From: Diospyros lotus
Taxonomy: Eukaryota > Streptophyta > Magnoliopsida > Ericales > Ebenaceae
Direction: 5' to 3'
Length of the DNA: 64,000 nt
Assembly: GCF_014633365.1 (NCBI RefSeq)
Contig: NC_068341.1
Coordinates: 21,992,339-22,056,338 of the forward strand
Shown: piece by piece, positions 25,610 to 37,194 of the stretch
Numbering within the stretch: position 1 is the stretch's first letter
Layout of the letters: every line of letters starts with the position of its first letter
The notes under the pieces: model-generated
The model's database searches: none
Seen by the model: the letters and a program-made list of their open reading frames with translations, nothing else
Told to the model about the DNA's origin: nothing
Made by a program: the position numbers and the translations under genes

Positions 25610-26803
25610 TGTTGTTGCCAAAATACAACAATCTATTTTTAATTGCGGATAGACGCAGGTGTCTTGGTAGTCGTATCTTTGCTGCTGAAGATGTTGACAA
25701 GCAATTGGATCTGCTAAAGGTCCAGATCTGATAATCTGATAGGGCTGATGATCTGGTGGGCTGATGATCAGGTGACCAAAAATGATCAGGTGGCCTAAAA
25801 TGACTAAGTGGCCTTGATGACGAGTGGCCCTGATGACGAGTGACCTTGGTGACGAGTAGCCTTGATGACGAGTGGCCTGAAGATGACGAGTGGCCTAAAG
25901 ATGACGAGTGGCCTGAAGATGACGAGTGGCCTTGGTGACGAGTGACCTTGGTGACGATTGGCCTTGATGACGAGTGACCTGGGTGACGAGTGGCCTTGAT
26001 GACGAGTGGCCTGAAGATGACGAGTGGCCTTGGTGACGAGTGACCTTGGTGACGATTGGCCTTGATGACGAGTGACCTGGGTGACGAGTGGCCTTGATGA
26101 CGAGTGGCCCTGATGACGAGTGACCCTGATGACGAGTGGCCTACAAAACGAGAGCACCGTTAGGACGCGGGTGCGGGTCCCCTTGCAAATCCTCCAATGC
26201 TTGAGTCAGATCTCGAGAGAAAATGAGAAAAGTGTGCTTCAATTACTCAAAATTGCGTACTTTGACATGAAGGTGGGGTCTCATCTTTATAGTGGAGGAG
26301 ATAGAGGGGCCTCGCGATATTCTCAGCGAGATTTTCGTGGCCCATTCCAGGAATTTCGGGGCCCATTCGACTGGCGAGACGAGGGGCACTCATCTAGATC
26401 ATCAACTTCGAAGGGTCACTTGTTATGGCTGAGTGACCTCCACTCAGTTAGGCCGAGTTTGGGGAGGGGCCACTCGGCATGACCGAGTGACCCCCCACTC
26501 GACATTACCGAGTAGACCCCCACTCGGTTGGGCTGAGGGGGGGAAACCACTCGGCAGCACCGAGTGGACCCCCACTCAGTCTTGCCGAGGGGACCCCCAC
26601 TCGGCAATGCCGAGTGGGGGGGGGCTTAGCCACTCAGCCCAGCCGAGTGGTCTTGGCCACTCGGCGTCCTAGCCACTCGGTTGTGCAGAGTGGGCTCCCA
26701 CCCGGCCCGATTGAGTGGGTCTTCCTTGGCCTTTGACTTTACTCTATCTTCTATCGGGGCCCACACTTAATCATATATCCGCTTCGCCTTCCCGGGTACA
26801 TCA
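25610..26803 (-). repeat. 3' LTR of the Tat element with GATGACGAGTGGCC tandem repeats
   Basis: Bounded by TGTTGTTGCC and GGGTACATCA on the plus strand. Region 25795-26150 is a tandem array of 15-18-base units such as CTTGATGACGAGTGGC, with longer-period duplication. Region 26420-26710 carries CCACTCGG...CCGAGTGG inverted motifs. A plus-strand purine/pyrimidine step TTTTTTAGCC at 26818 could belong to the polypurine tract (minus AAAAAAGCAAGGAGCAAT) just outside the LTR. Confidence 0.88.
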
Positions 26804-26822
26804 ATTGCTCCTTGCTTTTTTA
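26804..26822 (-). other. Polypurine tract of the Tat element
   Basis: On the minus strand AAAAAAGCAAGGAGCAAT directly precedes the 3' LTR start TGATGTACCC. Confidence 0.55.
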
Positions 26823-26969
26823 GCCGAAGGGTCGGGTAAAAGAGCATACAATCCCGGGAATATTGGCGTCGCTTTTGCAACATTTTACTTATCTTTCGCG
26901 AGATCATTTCTGTGCATTTGCTCTTCATTTTCTGTATTTGTTCCACAGCTTTCGACTTTTTTTCCTTTT

Positions 26970-27409
26970 AAGACCCTATAAATAGGGCTTCAATTCTTCA
27001 TTTAATTCTCACAAGGATCAGCCGCAGTGCTTCAAAACTCAAATTCTCTCAGGTCTCGGTGCATTTTCTGGGCCACGTCTTCATCTTCACCACTCGGGCG
27101 AGCTCCCACTGGGCCACTCGGTCATGACCGAGTGGCCATGACGTGCGACTAGGGCCACTCGGTTATGACCGAGTGGCCTTAATTTTGGCCGAGGCCACTC
27201 GATCATGACCGAGTGGCCCCCTACTCGGTCATGACCGAGTGGTCCTGGTGCCTCAATGCCCTTAAATTCCTTGAAATGCTTGACTCGGCCTTCGGTTGCT
27301 CATTCTTTGCCTTGTACTGATTTTCTTTGCGTTTGTGTGCAAGTATTTTGCTCGTTGTGATCATTCGATTTTCCTAACGTAACAAGGTAATGGCTTTGAA
27401 CCTTTTAAT
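26970..27409 (+). promoter_or_regulatory. Promoter and leader of the antisense ORF, with four palindromes
   Basis: TATAAATA at 26977-26984 in the context CCCTATAAATAGGG is a good plant TATA box on the plus strand, about 430 bases before the antisense ORF start. The leader holds four 22-base palindromes or near-palindromes with core ACTCGGTCATGACCGAGT at 27114-27135, 27155-27176, 27195-27216 and 27221-27242. As RNA each could fold into an 11-bp hairpin arm without loop; as DNA each could bind a dimeric factor. Neither role is shown. Confidence 0.55.
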
Positions 27410-29790
27410 ATGTCGAGGAGAAGACCGGCATCACCCCCCGGCCCTGCGCACATTCCTACCACTTCGAGCTCTCAGCTTCGATACGGGGCCTTTGAGCAAG
27501 TTTACGATGCCACCCCTTCTGGATTCATGGTGAGGTATCCTTGTCTCGATGAGCCAAACCCTTCCCAAGTAGATGAAGGCTCCGTTGGCGTTCACTTTGC
27601 TTATTTCGAGGTGGGACTTCGTTTTCCCCTTCCACCATTTGCCATGGCGTGGCCGCGCAACTACAAGATCATTCCCGCTCAACTTCACCCTAATGGTTGG
27701 GCTCAGATGGTCGGTTTCTCTATACTTTGCTGTCAGAGGGACGTCGTCCCTTCTTTGAGGCTCTTCAGTTGTTTCTATCGATTGCGAAAAGCCAGCAAGG
27801 ATCGTGCCCTTTATACACTCCAAAAGGTGTCGGGTTTAGAGTTGTTCAGCGCTCTTCCTAACAAGATTAATCGGTTTGAAGAACGATGGGTAGTGATAGA
27901 ACCTCCGCCTAATTGGGATGCTCCTTTATACTGGAACCATCAGGATGCCAGCCAAGGGTTTCCTCCCTGCAAGGAAGTTCGGGGTGTGTATCGTCATCTA
28001 GTAGAAATGTTAACGGCGCAAGGCCCCGTCGAGTTGATGAGCCTTCTGTCTTTGGAGAATTTCAGAATCGCGGGTTGGGGGGTCGCGACACCAACTGTTC
28101 CTCCTTACTCTTCCACACTATCCAACCAAGAAATGGAAGGAGTCGGGGAGGAAGAGATGGAAATGCCTGGATCATCTTCCCTTCCTCCTATTAATCCTCA
28201 GGAGGAAAACACTCCTGGGGGTAGAAAATCTTTCGCCATTTTCTTTTTTCCATTATTGCATTATTTCTCCACACTAAATGCTTTGTATTGATTTTTGCAG
28301 GAATGGCTGGGTTAGGTAGGCTGATGGAGTTACGTAGACGCCACCACGAGAAGGAGGCACGTGTTGCGACAGCGGCCAGGGTTTCTACACATGGAGCTGA
28401 GGAATCTACAAGCTCCTGCCCTCCTCGGTCGCATAGACCTGCTGGCGTTTCTCCTACTGGGGTGGAAAGGCGGTAGTGTCCAAGAAGCGACCACTCTAGT
28501 GCTGAAGCTCCCACTCATACGGAAAGTCCATCAATTCCTCTTTCTCATGAAGAGGGTGTAGACATCCCCTCTCCTGTTCCCAATTCTCAAGGGGGACGAA
28601 GTTCGTCTTCTCGGTTTGTTAGTGACATGGCATGGGTGGAAGAAGCATGTCGCCATCCTGTAATTCCTAATAGGAAGGATCGTCGTCGTCTTGAAGGCGA
28701 GAAAGCATTGAGGCCTCTTCCTATACTTCCCATTCCAGGCAATGTGAGACATACCATGATTCTTGGAGACGGTACGAAACTTAGTGGTCGAGACTTTGAA
28801 GTTTCCCCAGGGGTATTAGAGACAGACTCGGTTACTGAACCAAGGATTGGTGCTCGTCTCATTTATTCCACCATTCTCCCTCGAGAGGAACGACGATTTA
28901 TTGGTGGTAATTATGCCCAGACTAGGGACGAAGCAGAGCAGCTCCTGGTACAAGGGATCCAAGGAATCGTTGCTTCCAACGCTAGGGACAGGGCTTATCG
29001 TGAACAAGTAGAGACCCAAATGTCAGACTGGAGGGAATGCCAATCTTCCTAGAATGATGAGTGTCAAGAGTTAAAGGGTCATGCTCGTCGGGCGAAGCTC
29101 GGGAAGAAGAATGCAGAGGCAGAGATTGGGCGTATGCAGGATCGACTGTCTGAGGCTTCTGTTGGTACCTCGAGTCTTCATGGGGAAATTAAAGATTTAC
29201 GCTCCCAGCTAGAAGCTGAAGAGCATGAGAATGTTGGTTTGATGGCGCAATATGAGGCACTTTTACAGGAACACTCTCTACGCCTGTCAGAACTGAAGAT
29301 AAGTCGGAAGGATGCTCGGGTTGAAGCAGTGAAGGAATATCGTCTCTCAGCCGACTATCAAGATAGGAAGGGAAAGTATGCTTCCGGCTTTCTGAAATAT
29401 GGGTTTTATCTGGGCCGTGCACATCTAGAATCTCAGCGTCCAGGAGAGACTTTTCTTGAACTTTTCCTTACTCCTGAGGTCGAGGAGTCTCATCAAGTAG
29501 ATTGGCGCCAGTATGAGCTGGATCAGCCCATGAGTCCTTCTTCTTACTTGGACTCTTACTTAGTGCATGATTTGGAAAATTTGATGGGCCCCTGGAATCC
29601 GTTTCCTTTCAAAGAAGGCATGGCGGTCGGTCCCGGAGCCATTGGAGAAGATCCTGGCGCGGCCGTTGAAGATATCCCTCAAATAATCGAGGTTGAAGAA
29701 GGGGAATTCCCCACGGAGCCTCTTGAGATTCCTGTTGTGTCGTTGGGATCTACTAAGCGTTCCTCTCGCAAGTCTCGCTCTCGCGAGTAG
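27410..29790 (+). pseudogene. Tat antisense ORF (putative gypsy-type transposon / Transposase_28-like), one intron, two amber stops
   Basis: Exon 1 is 27410-28220 (start MSRRRPASPPG) and exon 2 is 28301-29790 (end SRKSRSRE). The 80-bp intron has a GTAGAA donor at 28221 and TTTTTGCAG acceptor ending at 28300. The spliced length, 2,301 bases, is an exact codon multiple and the phase fits (GG|GA). Exon 2 has in-frame TAG codons at 28474-28476 and 29050-29052, with the same frame continuing across both. The N-terminal half (GWAQMVGFSILC, FSCFYRLRKASKD) resembles the plant gypsy-type transposon domain found in Tat antisense ORFs. The C-terminal half is charged and coiled-coil-like (RMQDRLSEAS, DLRSQLEAEE). 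The function of this protein is not known. It converges with integrase. Confidence 0.8.
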
Positions 29791-31190
29791 ACCCTCATTA
29801 TAGTTTGCTTTCCGCTGTTACCGGGCTAATGCGCTCCTCTCATTGTAGTTTGTTTGTTTTATCAATGAATGTTTTTCCTTTGTCCTACCCAATGTGCTCC
29901 GCTCTTTATTGCTTAATTTATTCTTTTATTGTTGACTTTAGTGATACAAGGCCAAGACTTTTCTCTCGCTATTGAATCATGCACGATGTGGCGAGCTTGA
30001 GCGTATCTTTCCTTGTTACTGGGCTGTGAGAGGGGCAACGGGCGTGATTGCATTTCATCTCATTACCAAGCCGTAGGCGGGGCAACGGGCTCGATCTTAG
30101 TTTACCTCGTTGTCGGGCCATAGGCGGGACAACGGGCTCGATCGTGGTTTATCTCGTTGCCGGGCCATAGGTGGGACGACGGGTTCGATCGTAGTTTACC
30201 TCGTTCCCGGGCCATAGGCAGGACAACGGGCTCGATTGTAGTTTACCTCATTGCCAGGCCATATGTGGGACAACGGGCTCGATCTTGGTTTACCTCGTTG
30301 TCGGACCATAGGCAGGACAACGGGCTCGATCGTAGTTTACCTCGTTGTCGGGCCATAGGCGGGACAACAAGCTCGATCATAGTTTACCTCGTTGCCAGGC
30401 CATAAGCGGGACAACGGGCTCGATTGTGGTTTACCTCGTTGCCGGGCCATAGGCTGGACAACGGGCTCGATCGTGGTTTACCTCGTTGCCAGGCCATAGG
30501 CGGGACAACGGGCTCGATCATAGTTTACCTCGTTGCTGGGCCATAGGCTGGACAACAGGCTCGATCGTAGTTTACCTCGTTGCCGGGCCATAAGTGGGAC
30601 AACGGGCTCGATTGTAGTTTACCTCGTTGTCGGGCCATAGACGGGACAAAGTGCTCGATCATTGTTTACCTCGTTACCGGGCCATAGGCGGGACAACGGG
30701 CTCGATCGTGGTTTATCTCGTTACCGGGCCATAGGGGGGACGACGGGCTTGATCGTAGTTTACCTCGTTACCGGGCCATAAGCAGGACAATGGGCTCGAT
30801 CGTAGTTTACCTCATTGCCGGGCCATATGCGAGACAACGGGCTCGATCGTGGTTTACCTCGTTGCCGGGCCATAGGCGGGACAACGGGCTCAATCGTGGT
30901 TTACCTCGTTGCAGAGCTATAGGCGAGACAACGGGCTGAATCGTAGTTTACCTCATTGTCAGGCCATAGGCGGGACAACGAGCTCGATCGTGGTTTACCT
31001 CGTTGCAGGGCCATAGGCGGGACAACGAGCTCGATCGTAGTTTACCTCGTTGTCAGGCCATAGGCGGGACAACGGGCTCAATCGTGGTTTACCTCGTTGC
31101 CGGGCCATAGGCGGGACAACGGGCTCAATCGTAGTTTACCTCTTTGTCGGGCCATAGGCGGGACAACGGGCTCGATCGTGTGTGAGCTCC
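29791..31190 (+). repeat. 47-bp tandem array between the convergent Tat genes
   Basis: From about 30010 to 31190 a 47-base unit recurs roughly 24 times. A typical unit starts CTCGATCGTGGTTTACCTCG and ends CGGGACAACGGG; neighbouring starts at 30841 and 30888 give the period. Units differ by a few substitutions (GATCGTAG or GATCGTGG; GCCGGGCC or GTCGGGCC). The array fills the gap between the antisense ORF stop at 29790 and the integrase stop at 31287. Bases 29791-30010 show nothing else. Confidence 0.9.
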
Positions 31191-31286
31191 CTTTCCATAG
31201 ATGTGAACAAAATGACAACTATGCACAGACAAGCATTTTTACGTGGTTCGGCTAAATGTGCCTACGTCCACGATCCTATTTAGGAC

Positions 31287-33890
31287 TTATGTTATTGCAG
31301 ATATTTTCTCAAGTACATTGTTCGTATACAACTTCAGATAGTTCAAATTCCATGTTTTCCCCATAGTATCTCCTAAAAGAGTCTGTAGAATGCAAGTGTT
31401 AGGACCAATCAACTTTAGAATGCGGTACGGCCCTTCCCAATTGGCTCGTAACTTTCCATCATCCCTTAGCGCGTTGGTTACAACAGATCTTCGAAGTACT
31501 AGATCTCCTTCTTTCATGGGTCTGTTCTTTACCCGAGAATTGAAATAGCTAGCTACTCTTCTTTGATATTCAGCTATCTTCATGGCAGTGTTATCCCTCT
31601 GCTCTTCAATTAGATCCAAATTTTCTCGCAACGCTTCAGAATTCCTCGCGCCGTCCTCTTCCTCATATGCCATCAGTCTTGGGGACTTAGCTGAGACTTC
31701 AATGGGAATTAAAGCCTCTGTTCCATATACCAGATTGAATGGAGTTTCTCCAGTAGCGACCCGACTAGTTGTTCGATAAGCCCACAAAATGGTGGGTAGC
31801 TCATCGGCCCATGTGCCTCTGGCTCCTTCAAGTCGGGTTTTTAAGCCATGTAATATGGTTTGGTTACTGACCTCGGCTTGTCCATTAGCTTGGGGGTATG
31901 CCACTGAAGCTAATCTTAGTTGAATTCCTAGGTCGTCACAGAATTTTCTAAAGGAGTCACAGTCAAATTGCTTCCCATGATCTGTAACAATAACTCTTGG
32001 TATCCCAAACTGGCACACAATGTCTTTCCATACCATGGCCTCCACTTTTCGTGCCGTAATGGTAGCCAATGCCTCAACTTCAATCAATTTGGTGAAATAG
32101 TCAGTGGCCACTATTAAAAATTTTCTTTGCCCAGGTGCTTGAGGAAAAGGTCCCAGAATATCCAAACCCCACTGAGCGAATGGTATAGGCTGGTGTTGGA
32201 AATGTATGCCCTAAAGACACGTTTTGTTTAATTTATGGTAATGATGTTTCTTTTATTCAGTTTATGGCACATATATTAATTGCATTTAATTGTTGGAAAG
32301 GTGTCCATGCTATTAAGTAAGTGATTCATGTGATGGGTCGTTCTTCACAGTTAGGCATGAATCATGGGTACTTAATAAGCAAGAAAATATTACTCTTGAT
32401 CTTTTGATAGAACTGGGCATTCTATCATGATAAGATCATTGTGCAATAGATCCTAATGGAGGATGGCTTGCCTTAGCCAGTAAACAGTCCGTTTACTCTA
32501 ATTGTACAAGCGCATTTGGAATGCGTAGAGTGGACCTGTGATAGAAGCTAATGACAAAGTACTAATTATCATGGAGCTAGTCTATCACTGCTACTACGTG
32601 GACGAGTACTCTAATACTTGAGTATTAGTTGGTGGTCTAGTGAACCTAGAGCTATATTCTTAGATTCATTGTAGGTGAGGTCTATCAAAGATCAATATCC
32701 TTTTGAGTTGGGAGTATGGTTTCTAATTAGCTAAGACAGACTAATACAAGATAGTTTCTGTGATTCACCCCCTTGTGATTGTCCAAGAATAATCGAATAA
32801 TCCAGGGCCCTGGGAACGTGACTTAAGAGTGTGTGCTTCTGGGTAGCTCCCAGTGATAAGCAAGTACATTCGAGTAGTCACGGATTATTGGACTAGTGAT
32901 CTAAGGATGGTAGAAGTCATTTAGAAAGGTGTTAGTACATTATTCCTTTCTAAATGATGGGTGTTACGCAGAGGGGTATTTTCGTCATTACACTAGTAGG
33001 TCAAAGACATGGCATATGCAAAATTATTCATGGGGTCAGTGTTACCATATGGTGATAATTGGAACACTTAGAATGACAAAATATAGCTACTAGGTAGCAG
33101 GGATATTTTGGTCATTTTAGTAGCCGTGAATAATTTGTCTTTTGGTCCCCGGGGTAGCTCGATGTAACTCATGTATTTTTTAATACATTTGGCTTGTTGG
33201 ATGAATTACATTGAGAGAGAATTATTTTATTCAGAATGGTCCATTGGGCTAGAATAAAATAATAGTTCATTAGGGTTTTAATTAATTAATTGGGCTAACC
33301 CAATTAGAAAATTAATTAAAAGATCTTGGCCCATTAGGGTTTGGCCCACTAGGGTTTTAACCCTAGGGTTCTCCCTATATATATCTCTCTTTAGTTGTTT
33401 TTTTTTCATCCAAGTCGTTTTTCATTCTTCTTCACCGAAGAAAGGCCACGAGTTCGAGTCATACTCCGGAAGATCGAAAAGGTGCGTTTGAGTTCTGATG
33501 CGACGAAGTCGAAGGCTAGCAGGACAGCCGTCGTCTCCACAACGCGAAGAAGCTCCCATCGCTCCATTCCGTCCGGTAATCCGCCGCAAAAGTAAGTCTC
33601 CTAGATTCTTATCAGTACGAGGAACGGTTTTGATTTTAAACCGCTTCCGCTGCATGCTTTGTTTCCTCGTTCATGATCCTTCAGCTGGAACGCAGGTTGC
33701 AACTAAGATATCGGGGCAGATTGGATCGGAGCGTGTCGTTGACATTTGTCACATGATTTGACTTTCTTTAACGCGTCTGACCTTAATATGGGCCAAAAGA
33801 AATCGGCTCTCAAAATTTTGGTTGCTAGGGCTCTTGCTCCCAAGTGCTCTCCACATATTCCACTATGAGCTTCTCCCAAGACATATTCGG
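31287..33890 (-). pseudogene. Tat integrase, split by a solo LTR
   Basis: The zinc-binding N-terminus lies in 33684-33890 (EAHSGICGEH, SCDKCQRHAP). The catalytic core and C-terminus are in 31287-32193. The DDE residues are visible: VATDYFTK, VTDHGKQF and GQAEVSNQ. The C-terminal part (RRSVVTNALRDDGKLRANW, GPYRILKL) fits gypsy integrases. A solo LTR at 32194-33683 separates the two parts, and a stop lies just before QPAFQ. Integrase inserts element cDNA into chromosomes; this copy cannot be made as one protein. Confidence 0.88.
32194..33683 (+). mobile_element. Solo LTR, Angela/BARE-like copia type, plus orientation
   Basis: Begins TGTTGGAAATGTATGCCC and ends TCATGATCCTTCA, flanked by GCTGG (32189-32193 and 33684-33688). 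The start resembles Angela/BARE-type copia LTRs from memory. A TATA-like CCCTATATATATC lies at 33373-33386. It is the inverted partner of 35684-37194. The small frames inside are not genes. Confidence 0.9.
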
Positions 33891-35683
33891 CCTCTTAAGG
33901 GCCTAAACATTTGAGAAGAGGTGTAGTGTAAGCTCGCTTATATAATATCCCGTCTATGATGGTAAATCTTGAAGCCCGCATCTTAAGTCTTCTTACTTCT
34001 TGTGGATCATCTGGTAATTCATTGTTAGTGAGATAACGATAGAAAGGCAATCTCCAATCCGCTCCTACCTCCACACATGATACCTCTTTTTCTTCGATGC
34101 TCGGCTGATGAAGCATTTCAACAAATACTGCTTTTCCTATTGTCTCTTTAGTGGACACTAGTTTAGATAAAGCATCAGCATGTCCATTGAGCGATCTGTT
34201 TATTTGTGTTAACTGAAAACTCTGAAATGTCTGTGCTAGGTCTTTTACTTTGCTCAAGTATTGGGCCATTATCTGCTCTCTGGTTTCATATTGTCCCTGA
34301 AACTGCTGCACAATCAACTGAGAATCACTATGAGCCACCAATCATGCTACTTCCAATTTTCTTGCTATGCTCATTCCAGCAATTAATGCTTCGTATTCAG
34401 CTACGTTGTTGGTACTGGAAAAAGCAAATCGTAGGGAATACTCTAACGTTTCTCCCTCAGGGGATACGAGTACTATCCTAGCGCCACTCCCCTGTGGTCC
34501 AGATGCTCCATCAATAAACAACAACCATTCTTCCTGCATATTTTATGTTACCTTATTGGAGTGTGTACATTCCACAATAAAGTCAGCTAGCGCTTGTCCT
34601 TTTATAGCTTGTCGAGGTTGATACTGGATATCATATTCACTTAACTCAATGGACCATTTGGTAAGGCGACCGGAACATTCGGGCTTTTGTAAAATACTTC
34701 GCAAGAGCTGATCTGTTAGCACGATGATCGAATGAGCTTGGAAATATGGCCTCAACTTTCTGGATGCGTTTAACAGTGCTAATGCCATTTTTTCTACCAC
34801 TGGATAACGCATCTCGGGGCCCTGTAATACCTTGCTGACATAATATATTGGTCGATCCACCTGTCCTTCTTTCCTGATTAATACTACACTTATGGCTTCA
34901 TCACTTATCCCTAAGTATAAGTACAATGTCTCTCCAGTTTCTGGTCGTGTTAATAGGGGAATTTCTTTCAAATACTCCTTTAACGCTTTGAACGACTTTT
35001 GGCATTACTCTGTCCACTCAAACCTTTTTCCTGCTCTTAATGTTTGCAAGAAGGGTAACTCTTTTTCGGCTGACTTGGAGAGAAAGCGTCCAAGAGCTGC
35101 CATTCGCCCTATCAATCGTTGAACTTCCTTAGTTGATGCTGGTGGTTCCATGTCCAATATTGCTTTTATTTTCTCAGGGTTTGCCTCGATTCCTCTTTGC
35201 GTGATCATATATCCCAAGAATTTTCCAGACTGTACTCCAAAGGCATATTTTGTTGGATTTAACCGCATCTTGTACTGTCTAAAGACTCCCAGCACTTGCG
35301 CTAGTTTTTCTACATGGGATTCGTCCTCTCGACTTTTCACAATCATTTCGTCAACATATGCTTCCATTGTGTCGCCCAACAGTTTTTTAAAGACTTTATT
35401 CACCATGCGCTGATAAGTGGCTCTGGCATTCTTGAGTCCAAAAGGCATGACTTGGTAGCAATATGTCCCATTTTCAGTGATGAATGATGTCTTCTCCTAG
35501 TCTGGAGGGTACATCATTATTTGGTGGTACCCTGAGAAAGCATCTAGAAAGCTCAAAAACTGGTATCCAGATGTTTCGTCCACAAGACGGTCGATTCGTG
35601 GTAGCGGGTATGAGTCTTTGGGGCATGCCTTATTGAGATTGGTGAAATCCACACAGACACGCCATTTTTCATTAGGTTTTGGG
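33891..35683 (-). pseudogene. Tat reverse transcriptase, RNase H and second (archaeal-type) RNase H
   Basis: In order on the minus strand: RT core (KWRVCVDFTNLNKACPKDSY, FLDAFSGYHQI, MPFGLKNA), RNase H (YLYLGISDEAISVVL, RPIYYVSKVL), then the second RNase H (LFIDGASGPQGSG, NVAEYEALIAGM, AHSDSQLIVQQ) with D, E and D residues present. The catalytic RT box is AYVDEMIVKS at 35347-35358, so the second aspartate of YVDD is changed to glutamate. In-frame stops occur at PPD*EKTSF, EWTE*, NKVT*, EVA*L and LGP*E. Tandem RNase H domains mark the Tat lineage. The upstream end is cut by the solo LTR at 35684. Confidence 0.92.
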
Positions 35684-37194
35684 TGAAGGATCATGAACGA
35701 GGATACAAAAGCATGCAACGGAAGCGGTTTAAAATCAAAAACTGTTCCTCGTATTGATTAGAATCTAGGAGACTTACTTTTACGATGGATTACCGGTCGG
35801 AATGGAGCGACAGGAGCAAGATGAGCGGGAGCTACGGTGCGTGGTGGAGACGACGGCTGTCCTGCGATCCTTCGGCTCCTTCGCATCAGAACTTCGAGGC
35901 TCTCTTTCGATCTTCCGGAATATGACTCGAACTCGTGGCCTTTCTTCGGTGAAGAAGAATGAAAAACAACTTAGATGAAAAAACAAATAATGAAAGAATA
36001 TATAGGGAGAACCCTAGGGTTAAAACCCTAGTGGGCCAAACCCTAATGGGCCAAGATCATTTAATTAATTTTCTAATTGGGTTAGCCCAATTAATTAATT
36101 AAAAACCCTAATGAACTATTATTTTATTCTAGCCCAATTAATTATGGATCATTCTGAATAAAATAATTCTCTCTCAATATAATTCATCCAACAAGCCAAA
36201 TGTATTAAAAAATACATGAGTTACATCGAGCTACCCCGGGGACCAAAAGACAAATTATTCACGGCTACTAAAATGACCAAAATATCCCTGCTACCTAGTA
36301 GCTATATTTTGTCATTCTAAGTGTTCCAACTATCACCATATGGTAACACTGACCCCACGAATAATTCTGCATATGCCATGTCTTTGACCTACTAGTGTAA
36401 TGACGAAAATACCCCTCTGCGTAACACCCATCATTTAGAAAGGAATAATGTACTAACACCTTTCTAAATGACTTCTACCATCCTTAGATCACTAGTCCAA
36501 TAATCTGTGACTACTCGAATGTACTTGCTTATCACTGGGAGCTACCCAGAAGCACATACTCTTAAGTCACGTTCCCAGGGCCCTGGATTATTCGATTATT
36601 CTTGGACAATCACAAGGGGGTGAATCACAAAAACTATCTTGTATTAGTCTGTCTTAGCTAATTAGAAACCATACTCCCAACTCAAAAGGATATTGATCTT
36701 TGATAGACCTCACCTACAATGAATCTAAGAATATAGCTCTAGGTTCACTAGACCACCAACTAATACTCAAGTATTAGAGTACTCGTCCACGTAGTAGCAG
36801 TGATAGACTAGCTCCATGATAATTAGTACTTTGTCATTAGCTTCTATCACAGGTCCACTCTACGCATTCCAAATGCGCTTGTACAATTAGAGTAAACGGA
36901 CTGTCTACTGGCTAAGGCAAGCCATCCTCTATTAGGATCTATTGCACAATGATCTTATCATGATAGAATGCCCAGTTCTATCAAAAGATCAAGAGTAATA
37001 TTTTCTTGCTTATTAAGTACCCATGATTCATGCCTAACTGTGAAAAACGACCCATCACATGAATCACTTACTTAATAGCATGGACACCTTTCCAACAATT
37101 AAATGCAAATGATATATGTGCCATAAACTGAATAAAAGAAACATCATTACCATAAATTAAACAAAACTTGTCTTTAGGGCATACATTTCCAACA
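35684..37194 (-). mobile_element. Solo LTR, Angela/BARE-like copia type, minus orientation
   Basis: Inverted relative of 32194-33683 over its full length. Flanked by TTGGG at 35679-35683 and 37195-37199. Removing it joins the Tat RT as NVVMVPKPNEKW. It has the same termini as its partner read on the minus strand. Minor sequence and length differences (1,511 against 1,490 bp) suggest two separate insertions of one family. Confidence 0.9.

Noticed and set aside
25804..26157. Open frame with repeating HQGHSSPRPLVT-like residues, also at 40278-40643
   Set aside because: Translation of the LTR tandem array in antisense; no reason to think it is expressed.
30010..31190. CRISPR-like regular repeats
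   Set aside because: Units are contiguous 47-mers without unique spacers, in a plant retroelement; a tandem array, not a CRISPR locus.
32194..37194. LTRs at 32194 and 35684 as the two ends of a single element
   Set aside because: They are in opposite orientation, each has its own duplication, and the sequence between them is Tat gypsy pol.
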